Positions 23,831 to 32,243 of a stretch of DNA of 64,000 nt are shown here, one piece after another. Source of the DNA: Annona cherimola (lineage: Eukaryota; Streptophyta; Magnoliopsida; Magnoliales; Annonaceae); assembly GCA_030490835.1 (NCBI GenBank), contig CM059975.1:56101174-56165173 (forward strand), given 5' to 3'. Under the pieces are notes generated by a model. The model was given only the letters and a program-made list of their open reading frames with translations. It was not told the DNA's origin and searched no databases. The translations under genes and the position numbers were made by a program. How positions within the stretch are numbered: the stretch's first letter is position 1; every line of letters starts with the position of its first letter.

Positions 23831-24100
23831 TACCGCTCCTAGACTTGGTTCTGCTTTGAATTCGACTCGCCTGCATGCCTTTATATAGCCCGTCCTTCCT
23901 ATAAAAGATGAATAAACTAAGTAAATGAACTAAATATGTCTAATTAATGCTAAAAAATGCCTAAAAACTAAATAATGCTCCTAAAATGGAAAGCGAGTGA
24001 AAATTAAGCTAAATGGATGCAAACTAAGCCTAATATTTTGGACTAACACGCAAATATAGTCTGAAATGGGTCATGATAACTCGCAGTTTATGAGTTATCA

Positions 24101-24137
24101 CACCCCCAAACTTAAATGTTGCTAGTCCTCGAGCAAC
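24101..24137 (-). promoter_or_regulatory. Athila-2 polypurine tract with hairpin
   Basis: Purine tract 24101-24116 abutting the 3' LTR, with the hairpin GTTGCTAGTCCTCGAGCAAC at 24118-24137. Confidence 0.85.
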
Positions 24138-24742
24138 ACATGCAAATATAATGAATAAATGCATGAATGAATGAATAAATGAATGAATGCAGACTCTGCC
24201 AACTCTGTTTGCTTCCTGTTATGCTTTGATCAATCCACTTATCTATTCCAAAAGGTCAAAATTAATCTAAACTTGAAAAGTTAATCATTCATTATACAAA
24301 ACAAGGCACGCATTTTCATCCTTAAACCAAGTTACATGTGGTTGCCAAAATTTGTTAGTTCATGGTCATAATTCAACATGTTAATCTTCCATTGGATTAG
24401 AAAATTGGTCAAAAGTTTAATGAAAACAGGAAAACCAAGGTTTAAGCTGAATTAACTGGTTCCAGAAAATAGTAATAAGTCACTGGATTCAATTTCTACC
24501 AATTGCACATTCTTTTGTCCCCCCCCCCAAACTTATTGCAAAAAATTCTCCTCACCATATTTCAGGATATCTGGAGATCTATTTTTTTTAGGCTCCCTTC
24601 ACCATATTTCAGGATATCTAGAGATCTATTTTTTTAGGCTCCCTTCACCATATTTCAGGATATCTAGAGATCTATTTTTTTAGGCTCCCCTCACCATATT
24701 TCAGGGTATCTGGGGACAATTTTGATCTTAAAGTTTTATTAC
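24138..24742 (-). other. Athila-2 3' non-coding region, part 1
   Basis: Shared with the other Athila copies, with no conserved ORF. It holds the expanded repeat at 24553-24735 and is interrupted at 24742 by the non-autonomous Athila; it resumes at 43226. Confidence 0.6.
24553..24735 (-). repeat. 46-47 bp tandem repeat, four copies
   Basis: Units beginning CACCATATTTCAGG at 24553, 24600, 24646 and 24692. The other Athila copies have two units (near 6657 and 37826), so this copy expanded locally. Confidence 0.85.
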
Positions 24743-24833
24743 TTACGAGCTGCGTATATGTCAATTAAAATGCTCGCTATTTACGCAAGTATACGTGTCA
24801 TGTCAAGTAATAAAGAGTGAGTAGAGTATCATT
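24743..24833 (-). repeat. Non-autonomous Athila 3' LTR, terminal 91 bp
   Basis: The U5 end of the 3' LTR (TTACGAGCTGCG, with TT in place of TG on the plus strand), separated from the rest (35930-37390) by the copia insertion with its TCATT duplication. Confidence 0.85.
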
Positions 24834-25095
24834 TGTTGGTCCCGAGTTGATGGCTAAACCCAAGAGGGGAGGGGTGAATTGGGTTCTTTAAAATTTCTTC
24901 GATAATCTCAAAGATCTTAGCCCCTTGAAAAAGTTAATCCCCTTTTTAAGCGAATGGAGAGCAAATAAGATAAATCAGTGAAAACAAGTAGAACACAAGA
25001 TTTATAGTGGTTCGGGCAAACCTTCCCTACTCCACTCTTCCAAGCTCACACTCCGTTGTGACTTGGGTTCCACTATGTATTCCAAGAATACACTT

Positions 25096-25349
25096 AGAGT
25101 CACCGCTCTCTTCTAGATTCACAGCTCTAGGGGGCATACACAACTAGAGCCACTTGCTCTCTTCTAGATTCAAAGCTCTAGGGGGCATACACAACTAGAG
25201 CCACTTGCTCTCTTCTAGATTCAAAGCTCTAGGGGGCATATACAACTAGAGCCACTTGCTCTCTTCTAGATTCAAAGCTCTAGGGGGCATATACAACTAG
25301 AGCCACTTGCTCTCTTCTAGATTCAAAGCTCTAGGGGGCATATACAATC
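25096..25349 (-). repeat. 51-bp tandem array in copia LTR, five copies
   Basis: A 50-bp unit followed by four 51-bp units (starts 25096, 25146, 25197, 25248, 25299), each carrying CTCTTCTAGATTC and CTCTAGGGGGCAT. The identical array lies at 34336-34589 in the other LTR. The solo LTRs at 12069 and 62694 have one unit, so the expansion is specific to this element's recent lineage. Confidence 0.9.
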
Positions 25350-25792
25350 ACTTGCACAAGTAGGTGATGAGTCTCACTCCAATCACACCCTACTTTGTAT
25401 ATACTTGATCTTAGCTACCCAAGCTAAATCAAGTTTTATATAACCAAATAAAGAAATGAATAAGAACTACACTTTACAGATTTGTGTAGGCAGTTTTGAG
25501 CTCGTGAAAGAAATCAAAAGTGGCTTGAATGATGATTGTTGAAGCAACTTGCAGTTTGAAGCTCTTTCTTCCTTTGAAACACTTAAGTATGGAGAAAAGG
25601 TATTTGAAAATCTTTCTTGCACTTCTTTTCTCTCTTTGATCTTTTGAGTAGTGTCTCTTATATCTTCTCACGTTCATTTGAATGTCCTTTTATAGATTGA
25701 GGAAAATATGAACGTTGTAGAAGTGGTTGGCGTGCAATAAATGAACTCCAACGTTCAAAAATTTGACCGTTATTCTCCAAGTCTAAGATGAA

Positions 25793-26542
25793 GTCGACTT
25801 GGCCTGCGACTTGGCTTCCAAGTCGCACATGGAGTCGACTTGGCCTGCGACTTGGGTTCTTCAGAAACTCAAGTCTGAGACTTGGGTCGACTTGGCTTTC
25901 AGACTTCAACTCAAGTCGATCCTGAAGTCGACTTGGGTTGCGACTTGGCTTGGTCTATTGCAGAAACGCCTTGATCTTCTTGAAATGTCTTGAATCTTGC
26001 AAACCATTTGAAAGCTTTGAGTTCTTGCACAATATATGTATGTTCCTTGCTTTGCTTTGGACTTACTTGATCTTCATGACTTGGATTTTACTCCATTTGG
26101 AAGCTAGCTTGAAGATTTGCTTTGAGCTTGATAGACTTGATTTGAATGTAGAACATGATTCTTAACTTTGAAGTTGACTCATTTGTTTTTCATCTTGATT
26201 CCTTGGACTTGAATGATAAATCCTCTTGAATATCTTTAAAACTGTATCTTTAAAAGTTTGAACATCTCAAGTCGTGGATGGAGTCGACCTGGCCTGCGAC
26301 TTCACCCAAGTCGCACCTGGAGTCGACTTCGTTTGCGACTTCGTTATGTTCGTTTCCACTTTTCAGCTCTGGATACTCCAAGTCGATGCTGGAGTCGACT
26401 TCGTCTGCGACTTGAGTTCCCAAGTCGCAAGTGGAGTCGACTTGACCTGCGACTTCACCTGTTGCCTTTTGGGATTCATTCTCAAGTCGATATTTGAGTC
26501 GACTTTGGGATCGACTTCACCCAAGTCGAAGTCCAAGTCGAC
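25793..26542 (-). repeat. GTCGAC palindrome modules in copia U3
   Basis: Ten GTCGAC sites in two clusters (25793, 25834, 25886, 25927; then 26283, 26322, 26394, 26436, 26498, 26537), often 39-42 bp apart. Most form a larger dyad: AAGTCG(C/A), about 9 bp, AGTCGACTT, about 5 bp, (T/A)(G/T)CGACTT. The same array lies at 35033-35782. Confidence 0.85.
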
Positions 26543-26684
26543 TTGGAGATCGACTTGACTTCTTTGCTTTCCTTAAACATTTGTCAAACATGTTAGTACT
26601 CCTTATATACTCAAATAAGTCCTTGTTAATCATCAAAACTCAGGCTTTGGTCAATTTAAATTATTTTGAACATTGTTTCCAACA

Positions 26685-26698
26685 ATCTCCCCCTTTTT
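26685..26698 (-). promoter_or_regulatory. Copia polypurine tract
   Basis: AAAAAGGGGGAGAT on the minus strand, directly upstream of the 3' LTR. Confidence 0.9.
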
Positions 26699-27085
26699 GA
26701 TGATTGACAAAACTTCATTTGAGTTGGTACCTTTCAAGCATTAATCATGTTCATATGTCTTTTGAAAAACAGAGCATTTGTCTTATAGGTCAGAGCTTTT
26801 TGAATACGTTTCAAGTAAATCATGTTGAATACTTTATTAATTATTAAGAGTACTTCGTATTGTAATCATTGATCAAATATATCATTCATTCAAACTCTAT
26901 ATCAAACATATATCAATCATAAACCAGTTATCATATCATATCAAACATCATTATATATATATGAAGTTTCATTACAGAATACAATGAAGCATAAATGAAA
27001 CTATCCTAGATACAAACTACCCAACCCAAAAACACTCAAAATAAAAACACTTAAATCTAATTATCTTCCTCCCCCTTTTTGTCAA

Positions 27086-28663
27086 TCATTCAAAAAGTAC
27101 CAAAGACTTGGTAAATTGAAATTGAGAGATAGGATATGGAATAGGTTTGATGGGACAATGATGGGCCGAGGAGTAAACAAGAGAAGCGTGATCGGGAGTT
27201 GCTTCTCTATGAACTGAACCCGACTCGTAGGGATCGAGTTCAGGCATGGGTCTCTTTTTATGATGGCCTGATGCAAGATGATAGCGGATATGTCGCATTT
27301 CCCGCTCGATTCTATCTTGTCGGGAATGCATATCTTCAAGTGCATTAAGAACACCGGTGACTAGACTTGTCATCCGGTTTTCTTGTTGTCCCATTTCAGC
27401 CCTCATGGCTATGATTTCATCTTTCAAATCCTTTAGGGTGACTTCCTCAGAAGAGGTTGGAGGCACTCGTTCTCTTGCAGCGGATCCTTGTGGGGAGTAG
27501 GAGCCGTGGGATTGAGGCGATGGTGGCTCTTCTGGAGCAGCCGGTGCCTCGGGAGGTTGCTCCCCCTCAGCTTGTGCTTGGTCCTCTTGATGCTCTTCTT
27601 CTGAGGCGTCATGCCTTAGTTCAAGCAAATTGATCTTCATTCTTTGTATGAGAGCTTTATTTATGGCATTTGTGGATTTGAGCACTTCGAAAGGCTCGCC
27701 TTCAATATCCACTTTGAAGAATTCCAAAATCTTTGTAATCCATGTGCCATAGGGAAGGACTCCACGTGGGTTGTCCTTTCTATTTGCCAAGGCTTCTAGA
27801 AATAATTTGGGAATGCTTACTTTGACCCTGTTGGCCACTTTCCATAGTATCCCAGCTTCCTGTGGATTCAATTGATTTCTTCCACCGCCCTTTGGGTAGA
27901 TGCAGTGGGCAATGAGAAGCCTTAGTACCCGTAGCCTAGGTGACAAATCCATGTACCGAAGGAATTTGATTCCCGGATGGTACTTGTTGCTCCGGGTGAG
28001 CTGATTATACATTTGATCTATAGTAAGATCTTCTGGAATAGGCTCATCCTCATACGGGACTCCAAGTATGTGTCCTAAATGACTCATTACTTCAGTAGGT
28101 CCTGCAACTATCCCGATTCCAAGATCCATTTCGACTCCTTTGACGAATGTTCCAAAGTATTCTTCATCCCAAAGATAATAAAACATTCGAGTAAGATCTG
28201 GATAGACCCTTTCGTCTTCTTTTAGCAAGTTGGTCCATCCTTGAAAATCCAATAGATCTTCTATGTCGGATCCATATTCTTTCAAGAAATTGAAATCTAT
28301 GATCTTGGGTATGAATACCTTCCGTTCGTAGAACTTTTTGTAGAAACGGCTATGTTGGAGCTCGATTTTGAAGTAGGTAGTGGGCATCTTCAAAACTTGG
28401 GCTTTCCCAGCTGCAGTGCCCCTTCTGCTTGTTCCGGATTGTGTACTCTGTGAGGTTTGTTGATTTTCCGACCTGGGTGCTTGATCAGATGATTGAGTGG
28501 AGGTTTGGAATCGAACCCGTTTACCCGTCGAAGTTGAGGGTTCTTCTCGAGCCCGTTTTGCAGGTGTCCTAGCTCTCCTAGGAACTTCTTCCTCAGTGTG
28601 AGATGTGGGAGGTCTAGGCGCAGGCTTTTTTGATGGTTTGGAGACGGCTTTCTTCGGGGCCAT
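27086..28663 (-). CDS. 3' ORF of the copia element (env-position, putative plant transposon domain protein)
   Basis: 525 codons, intact, starting with MAPKKAVSK about 0.5 kb downstream of the RT-RNase H stop and in the same frame as pol, but separated by stops. Residues 1-95 are basic and Pro/Ser-rich with a bipartite NLS-like stretch (KRAREEP...GKRVRF). Residues about 100-345 are a globular domain (FYKKFYERKVFIPK, DFQGWTNLL, MFYYLW, LPYGTWITKIL). A Glu/Pro-rich linker and a helix likely to form a coiled coil (about 408-465) follow. The middle resembles the 'putative plant transposon protein' domain and, in outline, the Athila env-like protein at 47130-48101. I see no signal peptide or membrane segment, so 'env-like' describes position only. 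It occupies the place of the Sirevirus env-like gene; its role is unknown. Confidence 0.8.
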   Translation of the reverse strand: MAPKKAVSKPSKKPAPRPPTSHTEEEVPRRARTPAKRAREEPSTSTGKRVRFQTSTQSSDQAPRSENQQTSQSTQSGTSRRGTAAGKAQVLKMPTTYFKIELQHSRFYKKFYERKVFIPKIIDFNFLKEYGSDIEDLLDFQGWTNLLKEDERVYPDLTRMFYYLWDEEYFGTFVKGVEMDLGIGIVAGPTEVMSHLGHILGVPYEDEPIPEDLTIDQMYNQLTRSNKYHPGIKFLRYMDLSPRLRVLRLLIAHCIYPKGGGRNQLNPQEAGILWKVANRVKVSIPKLFLEALANRKDNPRGVLPYGTWITKILEFFKVDIEGEPFEVLKSTNAINKALIQRMKINLLELRHDASEEEHQEDQAQAEGEQPPEAPAAPEEPPSPQSHGSYSPQGSAARERVPPTSSEEVTLKDLKDEIIAMRAEMGQQENRMTSLVTGVLNALEDMHSRQDRIEREMRHIRYHLASGHHKKRPMPELDPYESGSVHREATPDHASLVYSSAHHCPIKPIPYPISQFQFTKSLVLFE

Positions 28664-28974
28664 TGAGATAGGAATTGGAGTTTGAAATAGGAAAATGAAG
28701 ACTAGAAAGATCTTGAGAGATTTTTGAGAATGGGAGGAGAAATGAGAGAGTAGTTGAGGGATGGAGGAAACGGATTGAGAGAGTTGGGAGAAGATATCAA
28801 GGAGAGAGGCAGTGAGAGAGTAGGAGTCGTCGGAGAGGGAGATGATTCCCGGAGAGAAAAAGGAAAATCGCCGGAGGAAAGAAAAACAGGGAGGCCGGAA
28901 GAAAATGAGGAAGAAAGAAAAGAAGAGAGAAGAAAAAGAAAAAGGCTCAGAAGTCGGACGGTCGCGCGCGTGGA
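28664..28974 (-). promoter_or_regulatory. Pyrimidine-rich leader of the copia 3' ORF
   Basis: On the minus strand the ~300 nt before the ATG are strongly CT-rich (runs such as CTTTTTCTTTTTCTTCTC), like plant 5' untranslated leaders with Y-patch promoters. No TATA box is evident. It directly follows the GTCGAC array at 28975-29108. The plus-strand frame 28754-28990 is the antisense shadow of this purine/pyrimidine bias. Confidence 0.45.
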
Positions 28975-29108
28975 GTCGACTTTGCCCTAGGTGAAGTCGA
29001 CTTCGGTCCTTCTAGAGTCGACTTCGCCTGGAGACGGAGTCGACTTCGACCCTAGCGGAGTCGACTTCGCTTCTAAAGCGGAGTCGACCTGGCGTCCCTG
29101 GAGTCGAC
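28975..29108 (-). repeat. Internal array of seven GTCGAC palindromes at ~21-bp spacing
   Basis: GTCGAC starts at 28975, 28996, 29017, 29039, 29060, 29083 and 29103 (steps 21, 21, 22, 21, 23, 20). Most sites sit in GGAGTCGACTTCG, the same core as the U3 modules. It lies between the pol stop and the leader of the 3' ORF. Confidence 0.9.
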
Positions 29109-29158
29109 TTGACTCATCGACTTGACATTTTCCAATTTAATTTTCTTATGAATTTTTC

Positions 29159-31012
29159 CTAGTTAAGCTCTATCATCCCCATATCATTCCTAATCTTATA
29201 AAATGAATCTTTGGCTAGAGGTTTGGTAAAGATATCAGCAATTTGGTCTTCTGTTTTCACATATTCTAAGCACACATCATGATTTTCAACATGTTCTCTA
29301 ATAAAATGGTGTCTTACATCAATATGTTTAGTTCTTGAATGCAGTACAGGATTTTTAGTTAAACATATTGCACTTGTATTATCACATCTAATTGGTATAT
29401 CAACATATTCAATACCATAATCCTTTAATTGTTGTTTCATCCAAAGTAGTTGGGCACAACAACTGCCGGCGGCTATGTATTCGGCTTCAGCAGTAGATAG
29501 TGCAACACTTGTTTGTTTTCTTGAATGCCATGAAACTAGCATATGTCCAAGAAATTGACAAGTTCCACTGGTACTTTTTCTATCCACTTTATATCCGGCA
29601 AAGTCTGCATCCGAATAGCCGATTAGATCAAAGGTTGACCCCTTTGGATACCATAGTCCAAGATTTGTAGTTTTTATCAAATATTTAAAAATTCTTTTTA
29701 CAGTAAGTAGATGTGATTCTTTGGGATATGCTTGAAATCTAGAGCACATACAAACACTAAATAAGATATCGGGTCTAGAAGCAGTTAAATAAAGCAAAGA
29801 TCCTATCATGCTCCTATAAAGCTTTTGATCGATACTTTTACCGTTTTCATCCGTGTCGATTTTGATTGTTGAGCTCATTGGAGTGTTTGCTCCTTTGCTA
29901 TTCTGCATTCCAAATTTCTTGAGCATCTCTTTGACATACTTGGACTGGTTCAGAAATATTCCTTCACTTTGTTGCTTGATTTGTAGTCCAAGGAAGAAAT
30001 TTAATTCTCCCATCATGCTCATTTCGAATTCATTCTGCATAATCTTAGAAAATTCTTGGCATAGATTTTCGTCAGTAGCACCGAAGATTATGTCATCTAC
30101 ATAAATTTGTACAATTAAAATATTGCTATTTTTATATTTGATGAACAAAGTAGTGTCAACTTTCCCTCTTTGAAATTCATGATCAATCAAAAATTTGTTC
30201 AACCTTTCATACCAAGCTCTTGGAGCTTGTTTTAATCCATATAGTGCTTTGGTCAATTTATACACATATTTTGATTGATCCTTATCTTCAAAACCAGGGG
30301 GTTGTTCAACATATACTTCTTCATTCAAATAGCCATTCAAGAATGCACTCTTCACATCCATTTGGAACAATTTGAAATTCATATGTGAAGCGAATGCTAA
30401 TAAGATACGTATGGCTTCTAATCTAGCCACGGGTGCATATGATTCTTCAAAATCAATTCCTTCTTCTTGGGAGTACCCTTTGGCTACTAATCGTGCCTTG
30501 TTTCTAATTACAAGACCGCTTTCATCTAATTTGTTCCTAAATACCCATTTTGTACCAATGACTATATGATTGTTTGGTCTAGGAACTAAATGCCATACAT
30601 TGTTTCTTTCGAATTGATTTAGCTCTTCTTGCATTGAAATAACCCAATGTTCATCATTAAGAGCTTGTTCAATGGTATTTGGTTCATTTTTCGATACAAA
30701 CGCATATTGGCCATAAACGTTTTGTTTTGATCTTCTAGTTTTTACTCCTTCATATATGTTTCCAATAACTTGTTCAATTGGATGGGCATTTTTGAACTTT
30801 AAATCAGTTGGAGGTTTGTAAGAGTCATTACCTTCACTTACCTCTTCCTCCTCTGGATTTTCTCGCTTGAGCTTGAGTTCCTTTGGTTGTTCTTTGCTTT
30901 TTGTCTCATCTGCATCACTTAGTTCATCCTCCTTTCTCGGACTTTGGTTAATTTCATCAAATACAACATGTATGGATTCTTCTACAACTTGATTTCGTTT
31001 GTTGAATACTCT
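29159..31012 (-). CDS. pol: Copia pol, reverse transcriptase and RNase H part
   Basis: Open from just after the stop at 31013-31015 to the TAG at 29159-29161; the first Met of a long frame is at 30634 (491 codons from there). RT domain: [39 protein letters not shown] (catalytic Asp), [12 protein letters not shown] and YVDD at residues about 178-181 counted from 30634. RNase H follows with [24 protein letters not shown] and RCDNTSA, ending [10 protein letters not shown]. All catalytic residues look intact. It makes double-stranded cDNA from the element RNA in the virus-like particle. It is in the same frame as protease-integrase, so it would be one polyprotein but for the single stop. Confidence 0.93.
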   Translation of the reverse strand, partial: RVFNKRNQVVEESIHVVFDEINQSPRKEDELSDADETKSKEQPKELKLKRENPEEEEVSEGNDSYKPPTDLKFKNAHPIEQVIGNIYEGVKTRRSKQNVYGQYAFVSKNEPNTIEQALNDEHWVISMQEELNQFERNNVWHLVPRPNNHIVIGTKWVFRNKLDESGLVIRNKARLVAKGYSQEEGIDFEESYAPVARLEAIRILLAFASHMNFKLFQMDVKSAFLNGYLNEEVYVEQPPGFEDKDQSKYVYKLTKALYGLKQAPRAWYERLNKFLIDHEFQRGKVDTTLFIKYKNSNILIVQIYVDDIIFGATDENLCQEFSKIMQNEFEMSMMGELNFFLGLQIKQQSEGIFLNQSKYVKEMLKKFGMQNSKGANTPMSSTIKIDTDENGKSIDQKLYRSMIGSLLYLTASRPDILFSVCMCSRFQAYPKESHLLTVKRIFKYLIKTTNLGLWYPKGSTFDLIGYSDADFAGYKVDRKSTSGTCQFLGHMLVSWHSRKQTSVALSTAEAEYIAAGSCCAQLLWMKQQLKDYGIEYVDIPIRCDNTSAICLTKNPVLHSRTKHIDVRHHFIREHVENHDVCLEYVKTEDQIADIFTKPLAKDSFYKIRNDMGMIELN

Positions 31013-32185
31013 TTATGTTTTGCTATTTGAAGAATAACCAAGGAATATAGCCTCATCGCTTTTGGTATCTAATTTACCCAAATTGGTTTTTCCATTATTT
31101 AAAACATAGCATGTACATCCAAAAGCATGAAAATATGAGATATTTGGTTTCCTTCCTTTCCATAGTTCATATGGGGTCTTTTTCAAGATTGCTCGAATGG
31201 TAACTCGGTTCAAAACATGACAAGCTGTACTCACAGCTTCACCCCAAAATTTCTTGGATAAATTGCTCTCATTTAGCATAGTTCTAGCCATCTCTTGTAT
31301 AGTTCTATTTTTCCTTTCAACTACTCCATTTTGTTGTGGAGTTCTTGGTGCAGAAAATGTGTGGTGAATTCCTTTTTCATTGCAAAATTCCATGAATCGT
31401 TTGTTTTCGAATTCGCCACCATGATCGCTTCTTATGGTCACAATAGTACTTTGTTTTTCATTTTGCACCAAATTTACAAAAGTTGCAAACATAGAGAAGG
31501 CTTCATCTTTACTAGCTAAGAGAATTATCCATGTGAATCTTGAAAAATCATCAACTATGACAAATACATATTTCTTTCCACCAATGGTTAGAATGTCGGA
31601 TGGCCCGTATAGATCCATATGTAGCAATTCAAGTGGCTTAGTGGTGGAAATTTCCTTTTTGGTAGAGAAAGGCATTTTGGGTTGTTTTGATAATTGACAT
31701 GCCTTGCAAATCTTGTCTTTGTCATATTTCAATCTTGGTAATCCTTCTACCAAACTCTTTTTCCATAGGGTTTTTATGTTTCCCATGTTTATATGTCCAA
31801 GCCTTTTATGCCAAACCCATGGATCATTATCAATGGCCATTAGACATTGACCATTCAATTCATCAAGTGAAACCAAATATACATTTCCATGTCTTTTACC
31901 ACTAAACATGATATGCTCTCCATCAAATACATTACATATAGATGATTCAAACACAACTTTGTATCCTTTATCACATAATTGGCTAATGCTCATTAAATTG
32001 TGTTTGAGTCCTTCAACAAACAAAACATCTTCCATGCATGCATTTGAAATACTATGTATATTTCCTTTACCTTTAATTTTACCTTTTTCATTATTGCCAA
32101 AGGCAACCATTCCATCATTACACGGCTTAAGTTTATGAAACAAACTTCTTTCACCGGTCATATGCCTTGAACATCCGCTATCCAT
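31013..32185 (-). CDS. pol: Copia pol, protease active site and integrase part
   Basis: The frame shown starts at an internal Met inside the protease active site (MDSGCSRHMTG, the D-S-G of copia proteases); upstream codons of the same frame overlap the end of gag, so the natural start is earlier. GAG-pre-integrase zinc region: H and H in WHKRLGHIN with CKAC (about residues 126-163). Integrase DDE: D in HMDLYGP (~191), D in RSDHGGEF (~254), E in NGVVERKN (~290). The frame ends at TAA 31013-31015 in SSNSKT-stop-RVFNKR, where relatives read through, so this is a nonsense lesion rather than a natural end. In Ty1/copia, integrase inserts the cDNA into the genome. Confidence 0.92.
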   Translation of the reverse strand: MDSGCSRHMTGERSLFHKLKPCNDGMVAFGNNEKGKIKGKGNIHSISNACMEDVLFVEGLKHNLMSISQLCDKGYKVVFESSICNVFDGEHIMFSGKRHGNVYLVSLDELNGQCLMAIDNDPWVWHKRLGHINMGNIKTLWKKSLVEGLPRLKYDKDKICKACQLSKQPKMPFSTKKEISTTKPLELLHMDLYGPSDILTIGGKKYVFVIVDDFSRFTWIILLASKDEAFSMFATFVNLVQNEKQSTIVTIRSDHGGEFENKRFMEFCNEKGIHHTFSAPRTPQQNGVVERKNRTIQEMARTMLNESNLSKKFWGEAVSTACHVLNRVTIRAILKKTPYELWKGRKPNISYFHAFGCTCYVLNNGKTNLGKLDTKSDEAIFLGYSSNSKT

Positions 32186-32243
32186 GAACCATTCATTGTT
32201 TGCCTTTGCCTTAAAACATGTCTGAAAAATAAGGAAATAAATC

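Larger units (their letters stand above)
22517..24100 (-). repeat. Athila-2 3' LTR
   Basis: 1584 bp. The plus-strand reading starts TGACGAGCTGCG and ends TGAGTTATCA; on the minus strand it is TGATAACTCA...GCTCGTCA. Its left boundary defines the canonical LTR end that is mutated in the other copies. U3 contains the palindrome cluster (about 23559-23830) and a TATA box lies at 23501-23510. Confidence 0.85.
24834..26684 (-). repeat. Copia 3' LTR
   Basis: TGTTGG...CCAACA, 1851 bp. It has the 51-bp tandem array at 25096-25349 (R/U5 side), a TATA box at 25686-25695, and GTCGAC modules at 25793-26542 (U3). Confidence 0.95.

Noticed and set aside
28754..28990. 78-codon Glu/Arg-rich plus-strand ORF
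   Set aside because: Antisense shadow of the CT-rich leader of the copia 3' ORF.
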